DNA of 64,000 nt from Calamus simplicifolius (taxonomy: Eukaryota > Streptophyta > Magnoliopsida > Arecales > Arecaceae): NCBI GenBank assembly GCA_900491605.1, contig UESW01004234.1, positions 820,352 through 884,351 on the forward strand. Direction: 5' to 3'. A program made the translations under genes and the position numbers. Of this stretch, positions 23,636-34,885 are shown in pieces (position 1 is the first letter of the stretch; each line of letters begins with the position of its first letter). The notes below the pieces were generated by a model. It had not been told where the DNA came from. It did no database searches and saw only the letters and a list, made by a program, of their open reading frames with translations.

Positions 23636-23818
23636 GTTTGTTGCTTCAATAAATCCAGTTTTTATTAAGCAATTCCTTGGCATCTTTGTAAGAATGCCTG
23701 ATCTGTGATCTGTTATGCCTCAGAAGATAGTTTTCAAGATCAATTGTATAGCTTAAATTCTGCAGACTATGTAAAGTTAGTTTGTGACCTTGTGTTGGTG
23801 ACTTATCTAATATCTCAA

Positions 23819-24015
23819 TCAAGGTTTGCAATCTTGGTATTGAGCCCTATACCAGTATCATCTTGATATAGTGCTGATATGCTCAGTATGAGAGTTGGTA
23901 CAGTGTCCCAATGCTCGGTATGCCCTTGTACCATGTACTGGTTTGATATCATTATGGTACACTATGCCCAGCATTAATATGGGGTGGTCCATCATATCGT
24001 AATCCCAATGTTCTA
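23819..24015. repeat. MITE-like unit, copy A
   Basis: Starts TCAAGGTTTGCAATCTTGG and is filled with GGTAC, GATATC and ATACCAG words, as is the unit at 27526. The right end is not clear. The family resemblance to the copy at 27526 rests on the shared first 13 bases and composition. Confidence 0.4.
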
Positions 24016-24054
24016 CATCTTTTCTTCAAATTTAATCACAAGTATATCATTTTC

Positions 24055-24760
24055 CGATAGAAAGGTTAGGCCAAGAGACCAAACCAGTTTTCATTAAGAT
24101 AATGGAAACAAAAAAAATACAAAATCAACCCCATGTTGGGGCTAAGAACAGAAAAAACAAGCTAAAATTATCCCAAAACAATCTTTAATTTTCAAAACAA
24201 AGATGCAGCCATTTTCTGGTCCTTGAGATGAGCGGCTCTGAAGCAGTCCTTGAGCCACTGTTTCACTCTCTTAATAACGTTCAGACGCTTCACTGAAGAA
24301 CCTAGCTTTTCTTTACAACCAAATGCCCCAAATAGCTCCAGCTGGTATTATATCCCAAGCTCGATGTCACTGGTTTTTGATCCTTGCTTTCTCCACTCTA
24401 CCCACAGATCCTCTATTCTTGTAGGATATACTCTCACACCTTCAAGTGCCCAAAATGCCACCAAATGGATCTTGAAAAACCACAACACAAGAGTAGGTGA
24501 TTTGCAATCTCCTCTTGTTCGATGCAAAGAGCATCTTTGTAAGGAAGGCCAGTTCTTCCTCATGAGTTTTAGTTCCAGTGTATCATTTTTTCAGAAGTTC
24601 AAGAAAATAACGTGTTTACAAAGATCAAGCGTCAGTTCGTTAGTTGTAGTGCCATAACCATTTTCCCAAAGATACCTATCCCTTGCACATTCGGCCACTT
24701 TTTGATTTTTTTGCTTCTCTAGCAGAATCTGTTACTTATATACTGAAAAATAGGGTGGAC
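24055..24760 (-). mobile_element. 5'-truncated LINE (L1-type) 3' end
   Basis: On the minus strand, broken reading frames give CIEQEEIANHLLLW, then LWVEWRKQGSKTSDIELGI, then a PAGAIWGIW-like block. This order resembles the zinc-binding region at the C-terminus of plant L1 reverse transcriptases (the zf-RVT domain), where an E-E-x-x-x-H-L-L stretch is followed by a conserved tryptophan block. Downstream in element orientation is an AT-rich 3' UTR-like stretch ending near 24055. There is no upstream reverse transcriptase, as expected for 5' truncation. Inserted in the intron of the ALP1-like gene, antisense to it. Confidence 0.5.
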
Positions 24761-25190
24761 ATGTTCCATCCCTGGTGAAAATAGGAATTTTAGGTCCTTA
24801 ACTGAGACTGTTCTTATAATCATTGATCTATTATTATCTCATTTAGTTGTTTGGCATGAAAAGCCAGATACATAGCTAGCTTATAATCTTGGGCAGTATA
24901 GGAATTACAAGGAGATGCCTAGACATGCTTTAAGATTTGGTGTTAGGCTGGACATGACAATAATATAGATATTAGAGAAAGATATAAATCTCCTGATTCT
25001 CAGAGAATCATATTGCTGTTAGAATCACATGCCTTCATCTTTGTGAAAGGAATATGTGCATGCTTAGGAGAAATACAGTGGGAAGCAAAAGATGTTTTCA
25101 AAATAATTATTGTGAAAGAATAATTTCTGATCTCAACATTGTTGAGAAGATTAAATGATGATTTGTGCACCTGACAGCAACGATTATAAA
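24761..25190. other. Intron sequence, nothing recognised
   Basis: Unremarkable AT-rich intron DNA with no coding, RNA or repeat signal that I can support. Confidence 0.5.
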
Positions 25191-25418
25191 GACCACATTT
25201 CTAGGCAAGATGGTATAATGAATGGTTTATAGGTACTGATCACCAAAACAGACTATAAAGACAAGTTCTGCTATATTAGGATACCAATCAGGCACCAGCA
25301 TTTTGACCACATTTCTAGGCAAGATGGTATAATGAATGGTTTATAGGTACTGATCACCAAAACAGACTATAAAGACAAGTTCTGCTATATTAGGATACCA
25401 ATCAGGCACCAGCATTTT
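25191..25418. repeat. 114-bp perfect tandem duplication
   Basis: Two adjacent copies starting GACCACATTTCTAGGC (25191-25304 and 25305-25418). By eye they are identical, which points to a very recent duplication or an assembly duplication. Confidence 0.9.
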
Positions 25419-27525
25419 GTGTCTACAGTGGTTAATTAGACTTTTTTTTCCAGTAATTAATCACCCATTATTGCTTTCAGTCTGTGACCAACAAGTATTT
25501 GATTGGATAAATATGTGAAAGTGAGCATTAATGTTTAAGCTAAAAAGAGTGGATCATTAAATGCAAATGAAATAAGATGTCCATACTGAACGGATGAAAG
25601 TAAATTAATAGGTCTAGTATGAAAATGTTTTGAACTTAAGTTCATAAACATCGGTTGGTGTATTTCACATTTTTTTATTTGGGCATATTTACCATACAAA
25701 CTTCATTCCACACCTACATTTTTGCTTTAGTTAATTGTTTTAGGACCATTCAACAGACCAAGGACTACATTTTAGTCAATTAAGCCTAAAAAGAGAAAAT
25801 TCCCTCCACATAATCTCCATCTAAATCTTCTTGGGTTTCTCTACTTCATTTCCTCTTTCCAACTCTTTTGGCACAACTGTCTCTTCTCTTTACTGGGTGA
25901 GAACCTATAGTATTCATTGCATAATAGAGTTTTATCTTTTAATTAATTAATTAATTAATTTGTGGTAAGCGGAAAAACCTCAAGTCTTCCACTGTACTCC
26001 AGTTCCATTTGTGCTGTCCAAGGAAGCTCTTTTGTTTGACGAACAATATCAGCAACTTCAATATGTTCTATTATGCAAGTTGCAGTTACTATGTTATTTT
26101 ACACATTTCACACATTATGTAAATGTCAATTATATTTTTTTCATTGGTAACTAATGTTGAGTACATTGCCATGCGATTTAGCATTATATGTGTCAAAGGG
26201 AGCAGATATTGTTTGCAAGATGACCACCGAATATTTACCAAAACCTTCCTGATAGCTTCCAACAAGAAAGTTTTGTGCCTTCCCTTTCTTTTCTGACCCT
26301 TTGACAAACATTGAACTCCACTTTACACAGCCTTCCCATGTTCAGAGAAATCTGACCCTTTAATACTATAACTTGAGGAGACCCTTCCCATGTCCAGTTT
26401 CTATAGCATTTGTTATAGAACTTGTTCTGATATTTTTTGGTGATTCCTTTGCTTAAAACCATATATTATCTATGGATTTGTTAGTTCCATTGCTATGGCT
26501 ACACAAGCTAGGGAACCAAGATGCAGCTTCAAGACCATTACATTTTTTATGATGACACCTTCAATTGGTTAAATTAGTTCTCTATATTTATACAGTTTTC
26601 CCAGAATAAGAAGCAGCAAAATTGATATTTGGATCAGTATCTAATCCATTTTCTGTCTAGAATCTTTGTTAAATTACATTGTTCTGTTCCTAAGGCTTAC
26701 CATTTTTATTTCCGAATCAAGATCAGCAAGTGTTGAGAGTGCAAGATCTTATTAGGGTATAACTATGATTGCAAAGTTTCCACATCCTATGTGTAACATG
26801 CTGAACCCCATGCAGATCCTATAATATGGAAGATGTTACATATTTGGGTGTGTTACCAAACATTGCCATGGCCAAATTGTTGAACTAATTCATGGAGTTG
26901 ACGTTGACTTAAAATTGGTCATTTTTTAGCTCTCACTTTGTTGAAAGAAATCTTAAATCCATTAAAATTATATAAAAAATCTCATAAATTAATTGATAAG
27001 GTTCTTAAATTTTGTTTATTCTCATCTTGATCCATGCATATCAGAATAAGTTCTCACATGCTGATCCTCAAGGTTCCTCGGACATTATCACTTTTCACAC
27101 TAAACCAAGATCTGAATCAAATCCTTGAAATTCAATGTGAAGATAAGCTGATCAAACCATGATCCAAGATATGCTGAATGTTATTGAGATGTGTGGCAAA
27201 TAGTATGGCACAAAATTAGTGTGCCAACCTAAAGAAACGTAGGCCAAACCAAAAGAGGCCAAGATGGCAAAGCCCTTTGACTTGGCAAGAATATGTATAC
27301 CCTATGAAACATTGTGGAATCTATAGAAATTTTGAGGCATGGCAAAGATATTAAATGATAAACAAGAACTAGTAAATTGGATGGATCCAATTTGTAATGA
27401 GTCAAAAGGATCCTATTACAACTAAAGTAGACCCACAAGCTGGAAAATTAATACATTCCAATGCTTATACAAATAATAAAACAATCGAAGAGCCAAAGAG
27501 GTCAAATATTAGGCACTAGGTGAAA
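25419..27525. other. Intron sequence, nothing recognised
   Basis: About 2.1 kb of AT-rich intron DNA. A (TTAA)n run occurs near 25938-25960. The open frames are short and lack motifs. Confidence 0.5.
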
Positions 27526-27626
27526 TCAAGGTTTGCAACATCAGTGCATACCACCCTATATTGTGTGTGCCATACCATACTGCTATTGAACTGATACTTG
27601 CTATGGGGTGTATTGAGAGTTAGTAT

Positions 27627-28103
27627 TGTTAGGGTTTAGACCTGTGATTAATAGCAATGGGATTCCCTGTTGAACAAGAACTAGAACTAAGGATTCCTAA
27701 TCCTGTTAGGTTTAGACCTTGATGAATAGCAATGGGATTCCTCGTTCAACAAGAACTAGAACTAAGGATTCCTAATCCTGTTAGGTTTACTTCTTGAAAA
27801 AAGGAGGAAGATGGGGAGGAGAAAGAAAGGGCTGCCGCCCTATGATGAGAGAAGGGAATTTTTGGGAGAAAAGAATCTGTTCACTATTCCATCCAAACCC
27901 TAGAGACTAGAGTTTAAATACATCCACGAAGTGGGCCAGACCCAGACTCAACAAAAACTCCCATGGACTAACCCAATGAGATTAAACTAATCCCCAAGCC
28001 CGTGTACACCCGTGACTTGATTTAATCTCAACCCTTGGACTCAAACCCAGCCCAATACAAGTTAGCCCACCTGGGCCTTGATAGCACCACACCAGGCCCA
28101 ATA
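27627..28103 (-). repeat. 3' LTR of copia 2
   Basis: 477 bp, starting TGTTAGGGTTTAGACCTG on the plus strand and ending GGCCCAATA. The outer end contains a tandem duplication of about 75 bp: TGTTAGG...TTTAGACC at 27627 and again at about 27704, with a third partial TGTTAGGTTT at about 27779. Confidence 0.95.
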
Positions 28104-29903
28104 ATCTCCACCTTGGTACTTTCAAGGCCTCAGCACGTCCACTGTGTCCATCAGCTTTAACAACGAAATACACTTTTGAAAACTGTCCCGTGGAAGAACC
28201 TTAGTCAGTGCATCTGCTGGATTTTCTTTGGTGTATACCTTCACCAGATCCACCTCACCATCTTCCACCAGCTCTCTGATCCTGTGGTATCTGAGGTCAA
28301 TGTGCTTCGTCCTGGCATGATAGACTGCATTCTGCGCAAGCATCAGAGCACTCTGGCTGTCACTATGCACCTGGACAACCCTCTGATCAAGTCCCATCTC
28401 CAGCATCAAGCCCTTCAGCCAAAGAGCTTCCTTTGCTGCCTCTGTGATACCTATGTATTCTGCCTCCGTGGTAGATAAGGCTGATGGGCTGCAGACATGA
28501 TCTCCACGATACTGGACCACCAAACAGGCTGAACACAAAGCCTGTTGTGGATCTCCTAGTGTCCACATCTCCACCAAAGTCTGCATCCACATACCCATAT
28601 AACTGCCCACGAGCCTCCTTGGATAAGTTGGATCTCTCAGCATCTTCTTGCTGTCCATAGCAAATACCAACCCCAACTGTACCTACCAAGTACCTGAAGA
28701 TTCCCTTCAGTGCTCGCCAGTGCTCCCTACCAGGCTGCGCCATGAACCTGCTCACCTGGCTCACTGCATGGGCTATGTCTGGCCTACAACATACCATGGC
28801 ATACATAAGGCTCCCAACACCAGAAGCATATGGTACCTTCTCCATCTCCTGAGCCTCCACCTCAGTCTGTGGTGACATGGTCTTCGATAAGGAAAAATGT
28901 GCTGCCAAAGGTAGTGCTGTCGGTTTGGCATCCTTCATCCCATATCGCTCCAGAATCTTTTTAATGTAGCCACCCTGACTCAGATGCAGCACACCTTTGG
29001 ATCTATCTCTGATGATTTCCATCCCTAGGATCTTCCTGGCTGGCCCCAGATCCTTCATCTCAAACTCCCGAGACAAAGCTATCTTCAGTTCCTGTACAAC
29101 CTTCTCACTCTTGCATGCTATCAGCATGTCATCTACATACAAGAGTAAGTACATCCTAGACCCATCATCCAGAGATTTAACATACACACAAGAATCATAC
29201 TCACACCTGGAAAGTCCAATGCTCCTAACATAAGTGTCAAATCTCTTGTACCACTGCCACGGCGACTGCTTCAGCCCATACAGAGATTTCTTCAGCAAAC
29301 AGACTTTCCCATCTGATCTTGGTTCTCTAAACCCTGGTGGCTGCTCCATGTAGATGCTCTCCTCCAAATACCATGGAGGAATGCTGTCTTCACATCCATC
29401 TGCTCCAGCTCCAAGTCCTGAGCTGCTACAATACTCAATAATAGTCTGATGGAAGTGTGCCTGACAACTGGAGAAAATATCTCACCATAATCGATGCCTT
29501 CTTTCTGAGAGTATCCTTTGGCCACTAGTCTTGCCTTATACCTGATACCCTCTTGTTCTGAAGCTCCTTCCTTGCGCTGATAAACCCATTTACAACCAAT
29601 GGGTTTCTTTCCTTGTGGCAGCTGGACCACCTGCCACGTATTATTTCTGTGAAGAGACTGCATTTCCTCTGCCATAGCATGGATCCACCTATCTCTATCC
29701 TGACTTTCCATAGCCTCTTCATAGGTGAAAGGGTCTCCATTTGCTGTCACCAGGGCATATGACAACGAATCCTCGAAGCCGTATCGAACTGGTGGTCGCA
29801 CGTTCCTCCTGGGCCTTTGCTGTGCGATCCCAGTATCAGTCCCCTGTTCAGCTGCATCCTGCTGAACTCCCTGGCTTCTACCCCCTCTGTCAGTCCTCTC
29901 CAC
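28104..29903 (-). pseudogene. Copia 2 reverse transcriptase and RNase H
   Basis: In element orientation: CKWVYQRKEGASEQEGIRYK and KGYSQKEGIDYGEIFSPVV (29903-29292), a shift near 29375, then MEQPPGFREP, SLYGLKQSPWQWY and the catalytic MYLLLYVDDMLIACKS (29367-28387), GSLMYAMVCCRPDIA, and RNase H GYVDADFGGDVDTRRSTTG. A one-base shift near 28490 splits the final block, which continues as SALSTTEAEYIGITEAAKEA, VHSDSQSALMLAQN and NPADALTKVLPRDSF (28676-28122). All catalytic residues that I can see are kept; only reading-frame breaks disable it. Confidence 0.92.
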
Positions 29904-31448
29904 TGAATCTCAAATCCTCCTGGTCCACTAGCAAATGGCACAACTGTATAGGAGGTTATCTGACTAGTGTTACCGTGTTCTACCTCCTGTAGTCCCTGCT
30001 GTGCATCCATGCCACTTCTGTTCTGGAGGATTGAGCTCTCATCAAAGGTTACATCTCTGCTGATGACAACCTTCTTCTCCAAGGGGTCCCAAAGCCGATA
30101 CCCCTTGACTCCTCGCGGGTAGCCTAGGAACACCATCTTCTTAGACCTGGCATCCAACTTACTCCGCTCCCCAGCTCCAACATGCACATATGCTGTGCAT
30201 CCTAACACCCTTAGATGGTTTAGGCTTGTCTTCCTTCCAGACCATATCTCCTCTGGAATGTCTCCATCTAACCTGGTGTGCGGTGACCGATTGACCAAGT
30301 AGCTAGCTGCATCTACTGCGTCAACCCAGAACATCTTTGGAAGCCCTGCCTGCAGCCTTAAGCATCTTGCCTTTTCCAATAGTGTTCTGTTCATCCTCTC
30401 AGCCACCCCATTCTGTTGAGGAGTTCCCATCACCGAGAAGTGCCTTCTGATGCCCCACTCCTCACAAAAAATCTGGAACTCCCTGCTGGTGTATTCCCCG
30501 CCATTATCAGACCTCAGACACTTCACACTTTTACCCTGCTCCTTCTCCACCTCAGCCTTCCAGATTTTGAACTTGGTGAAGACCTCTGATTTCTCCTTCA
30601 TAAAGTAGATCCACAGCTTCTTGAGAAATCATCTATCAGGGTCATAAAGTATCTGGCCCCATTCCTTACAGTAACTGGGGTGGTCCCCAGACATCTGTGT
30701 GTACTAACTCCAGGGGTTCAGCACTCCTAGCTGTGCTGACTGAGAACTGTACTCTCCTCTGCTTTCCCCTCTGACAAGGCTCACAGATCTCCATATCTCC
30801 GCTACTCAAGTCTGGAAGCAGACCTCTCTTGCTTAGTTCTTTCATCCCCTTGTCTCCCATGTGGCCCAGGCGGTAATGCCACATCCTGTACACATCCTGG
30901 GGATCTTGCTCCACAGCTGCCACCTCAGATTTCACAGTCATCACAGAGCCCTCCATCTTGTATAGATTATTTTCCATCCTCCTCCCTCTCATCACCACCA
31001 TGGCTCCATTGGAGATGTTCAGAACTCCACTCCTGGCACGACTGCTGAAGCTGTATCCAGTCCGCTCCAAGTACCCCAGTGATACCAGATTCTTCTTGAG
31101 TTCTGGAACATGCTTCACACTGGTAAGAGTGCGCACTATACCATCAAACATCCTCACCCTCACTGTGCCAATACCTGCCACCTTGCAAGGGTGATTATCT
31201 CCAAGAGTCACATTCCCCTCCTCAACCTCTGTGTAAGTACTGAACCACGACCGGTTGGGAGTGTAATGATGAGAACAGGCTGAATCCAAGGTCCACATCT
31301 CTGTGCTGTGCCTGTGATCATCTGATACAACCAAGAGATCATCCTCCACCTCCTGATCTGCAACTGTACTCACTGACTCAGATCCTCCTTTTTCTCCCTT
31401 CTGATTTTTCCACTTAGGACAATTCTTCTTAAAATGTCCTACCTCCAC
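29901..31448 (-). pseudogene. Copia 2 protease and integrase
   Basis: It starts in a zinc knuckle remnant (EVGHFKKNCPKW). The protease motif is MWTLDSACSHHYTPN. The pre-integrase zinc region is MWHYRLGHMGDKGMKELSK then CEPCQRGKQRRV. The integrase catalytic blocks are LVHTDVWGPP, LRSDNGGEYTSREF and PQQNGVAERMNRTLLEKARC, so all three acidic residues are present. Shifts occur near 30675 and 30620, between the first Asp block and the KEKSEVFTKF stretch, and another near 29900 at the linker to reverse transcriptase. Confidence 0.9.
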
Positions 31449-32138
31449 ACTTATAGCACTTCAGCTCTCTCTTGCCTTTTCTGGACTTTGATCGTCTCCA
31501 GACTTACTTCTGTCCCTGCCCCTACCTCTGCCTGTCCTTTCCCCAACTGATAGACCCTCCTGGGGAACAGCTTCCTTGGTCATCTTCTCCCTCTGCTCAT
31601 TCGTCCGAAGCACCAAGACAATATCTTCATAAATTAATGTCTCCTTCCCATAGAGCAGTGTTGTGACCAATGAGTCATAAGACGTGGGCATTGAACATAA
31701 AAGCAGAAGTGCTTTATCTTCTTCCTCCATCTTGACCCCGACATTCAGAAGTTCATTGCTCATCTGGTCGAATATTTGGATGTGACCCAGCACATCTCCA
31801 CCTTCTGACATCCGAAGGCTGTAGAGGCGCTTCTTCAACATCAACTTGTTGCACATATTCTTCCTCATATAGAGGGTGTGCAACTTCGTCCAGAGTCCCT
31901 TAGGGGTCTTCTCCTCCAGCACTGAATAGAGGACTGAATCCGCCAGACAGCCCCTGATCATTGAACATGTCTTCTTCTCCAATAAAATCCACTGCTTGTC
32001 TGTCATCCCATCTGGCCTTTCCTCCAAAGCCAAATCTAAACCCTGCTGCACAAGGAGGTCCTCTACCCGGACTTTCCACATGGAGAAACTTCCTTTCCAT
32101 CAAACTTCTCAACCTTATTTTTATGCTACTCCCCATGG
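31440..32138 (-). pseudogene. Copia 2 gag
   Basis: The ATG at 32136 (MGSSIKIRL) lies shortly inside the 5' LTR, but the frame shifts before MWKVRVEDLLVQQGLDLAL, so the first 20 or so codons are out of phase. The main frame (32081-31461) is a UBN2-type gag with MNKLMLKKRLYSLRMSEGG-like helical sequence as in Tnt1-type elements (here written CNKLMLKKRLYSLRMSEGG). It ends just before the zinc knuckle, where one extra base in CYKCGG separates it from VGHFKKNC. Confidence 0.88.
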
Positions 32139-32250
32139 CCAATTCCAAAAAATAGCACAAAAATAAATTTTATAAAATAGAGAAGTACCTTGACGAGATT
32201 CTGTTGAAATTATTTCAACTCCTTGAAGGCCTCAGATTACTCCTTGAACC

Positions 32251-32264
32251 AGGCTCTGATACCA
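32251..32264 (-). other. Initiator-Met tRNA primer-binding site of copia 2
   Basis: In element orientation it reads TGGTATCAGAGCCT, complementary to the 3' end of plant initiator tRNA-Met and used by most plant copia elements. It starts two bases after the 5' LTR. It is not a tRNA gene. Confidence 0.93.
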
Positions 32265-32266
32265 CT

Positions 32267-32743
32267 TGTTAGGGTTTAGACCTGTGATTAATAGCAATGG
32301 GATTCCCTGTTGAACAAGAACTAGAACTAAGGATTCCTAATCCTGTTAGGTTTAGACCTTGATGAATAGCAATGGGATTTCTCGTTCAACAAGAACTAGA
32401 ACTAAGGATTCCTAATCCTGTTAGGTTTACTTCTTGAAAAAAGAAGGAAGATGGGGAGGAGAAAGAAAGGGCTGCCGCCCTATGATGAGAGAAGGGAATT
32501 TTTGGGAGAAAAGAATCTGTTCACTATTCCATCCAAACCCTAGAGACTAGAGTTTAAATACATCCACGAAGTGGGCCAGACCCAGACTCAACAAAAACTC
32601 CCATGGACTAACCCAATGAGATTAAACTAATCCCCAAGCCCGTGTACACCCGTGACTTGATTTAATCTCAACCCTTGGACTCAAACCCAGCCCAATACAA
32701 GTTAGCCCACCTGGGCCTTGATAGCACCACACCAGGCCCAACA
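32267..32743 (-). repeat. 5' LTR of copia 2
   Basis: 477 bp, differing from 27627-28103 at about three positions by eye. It ends GGCCCAACA on the plus strand, followed by the AGTAT target duplication. Confidence 0.95.
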
Positions 32744-32834
32744 AGTATACTGAACCAACCACCATACCAGGCATATTGACATAATATCAACATTATATTG
32801 GTACAGGGTTTGGTATTGAGATTGCATACCTTGA

Positions 32835-34438
32835 GCTTTTAATGTATACAACAAACTTTAGGAACCATGCAAGAAATTCATTTGTAAATTGGTATCATGG
32901 AGTTCTTTTCAAAATACTATTTATAGTTGTTTTTCTAGGAATCAAGTTTCCATCATGATTCTTCTTGTAGGAAAGCATATAGTTTACCTTGTCCATGACT
33001 AATGAAGCTTTCCCCTTGCACTCCCTGCTATTAGGACTTAGAAGCAGAGAGGATCTAGATAAAGTAAGATATGAAGAAAAAGGTTATCCAAGTGATGATA
33101 GTGTAAAATAAAAGGCTATTCTGCATTTTCACTGGATCTATTGGTGCATCCATATTGATGCAGTTTATCTTTGATTTGTGCAAAATCCAGAGAGGAGCTT
33201 ACCACATAATATGCATCTGCAAGTGTTATAGTTTCAAAAAGAAATAAGTCCATCAAGCTGTGGAAAAATGATGGCAGCTTATATAGGATTTATTTGGTGT
33301 AGCTATGTTAGGTCAAATCTGCTTATATTGGACTCATTTGGCATAGCATTAGGTAAAATCACTATTGGTGGTGCTAGACGAAGCTTAATCTGACTCTGAT
33401 TATCTGAATCCTTATTATGAGTTGTTTGCTATATTAGCAAATTTCAGGAGAAATTTTTAAACTGAAAACAAACATATAGAAATAATTTCAGCAACATCTC
33501 ATGGGGCATTTGAATGGGTTAATCTGACTGAGGAGTTTTTAGAGGTATAAGTATAGAGTCAGGGTGGTAGGAAACCCTGGTTCCACAGGTTTCAGCAAGC
33601 TTGAAAACCTACTCGCCATGTTTGGTTGCAAGCTATTCTATTACATAAGGGTGGCAATGGGTTGGGTTCAGGTCATGCTAGATTCATTTCAGGTCAAAGG
33701 AATTTCAATCCAGACCTTACTGTCTTACAATCAAGTTGAAAAAAAATAAAATAAAATAAACCCCAGAACTCGCGTTTTATATGGATTCATATAGCCATAT
33801 CCTAACATGCCAATCCAATTATGGCTTCACTTGTCACCTATGTACCTTAAAAAAGAAAACAAAAAAGGGCGAAATGGGGAGATCTAGGGTTAGATGTCCA
33901 AAATAGAACACACCAAATCCTTTAACCAAGTATCCTGTATCTTCTTCAACTTTCTCTTAGTGCTTTTCATTCTTTCTTTAAATCATGAATGAGATGGCTT
34001 CCCTAATCACCTGAACCAAGCCACGAACCAACTGAACTGTTAATACTGTCTTATGGACCTAGGGTATGATTTAAGGCTTGTCCAACTTATGTCGACTTGT
34101 TGGTTCTGGGAACTAAATCTGAGCCCAACCAATGTATCATTCAGTTGTCTTGAGTAAGACCCAAATCTAACCCAATGATTAAAACTCTTATGAAAACCTG
34201 CTTACTTCAGGCAGATTGGCGAGTCCAGTTGTGAAATTGCCAACCCAAGTATGACATATATAGGCTGTACAGTCTTTTATCTTCTAAATGTTTGAAACCT
34301 AGGTGTTGACACCATATGTATGTTACTTGTACTGGATAGTCAACTTGCATGGTAAGGTCCTTGGTTTGATTATCTCTATTTATTGGCTTCAATTGGCATG
34401 CTATCAGATAGACAGTCAGATTGCTGTGCCCTCTGATT
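32835..34438. other. Intron sequence, nothing recognised
   Basis: AT-rich intron DNA between copia 2 and the 224-bp duplication. Only short unsupported open frames are present. Confidence 0.5.
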
Positions 34439-34885
34439 GTCATCATCATTTTTTGGATGGTTTCTCTGAGCGACATAGCAAAGCAGTCTCCAGCAGACAC
34501 CACTAACTAATGCATAGCAAATCTTGATGCTACTATTGTCTGCTTCTAATATTCTGGTTTAGTGTTGGCATGAGAATTGCAATCCTTACTGGCCTCTCTT
34601 TTCTATTAGACTTTAAATTACCTTGACTTCGTAATTTTGCATCATGCTGACAAGCTTGCTTTGTCATCATCATTTTTGGATGGTTTCTCTGAGCGATATA
34701 TCAAAGCAGTCTCCAGCAGACACCACTAACTAATGTATAGCAAATCTTGATTTTACTATTGTCTGCTTCTAATATTCTGGTTTAGTGTTGGCATGAGAAT
34801 TGCAATCCTTACTGGCCTCTCTTTTCTATTAGACTTTAAATTACCTTGACTTCGTAATTTTGCATCATGCTGACAAGCTTGCTTT
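34439..34885. repeat. 224-bp tandem duplication near the acceptor end of the intron
   Basis: Two adjacent units of about 224 bp beginning TGTCATCATCATTTTTTGG (about 34439-34662 and 34663-34885). They differ at a few sites, such as CGACATAGC/CGATATATC and GATGCTACT/GATTTTACT, so the duplication is recent but not brand new. Confidence 0.9.

Larger units (their letters stand above)
27627..32743 (-). mobile_element. Ty1/copia element 2 (Tnt1/Tork-like), nearly identical LTRs
   Basis: A 5,117-bp minus-strand element flanked by the exact target duplication AGTAT (27622-27626 and 32744-32748). It has two 477-bp LTRs, a standard initiator-methionine tRNA primer site, and the gag, PR, INT, RT, RH order. 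The LTRs differ at only about three positions (all transitions), so insertion should be recent. Even so, the coding region is cut by at least seven frameshifts. It sits antisense in the giant ALP1-like intron. Confidence 0.95.
27526..32834. repeat. MITE-like unit, copy B, split by copia 2
   Basis: The left part (27526-27626) begins TCAAGGTTTGCAACATC. The right part (32749-32834) ends TTGCATACCTTGA, the near-inverse of the left end (TCAAGGTTTGCAA). Removing copia 2 and one target duplication leaves a unit of about 187 bp with imperfect terminal inverted repeats, fitting a small non-autonomous element. No host target duplication was established. Confidence 0.5.

Noticed and set aside
24250..24657. 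Plus-strand frame of 135 codons
   Set aside because: It is the antisense of the LINE-type zinc-binding region, which gives recognisable motifs on the minus strand.
32251..32264. tRNA-Met-like sequence
   Set aside because: Only the 3' end complement is present, directly beside an LTR. It is a primer-binding site, not a tRNA gene.
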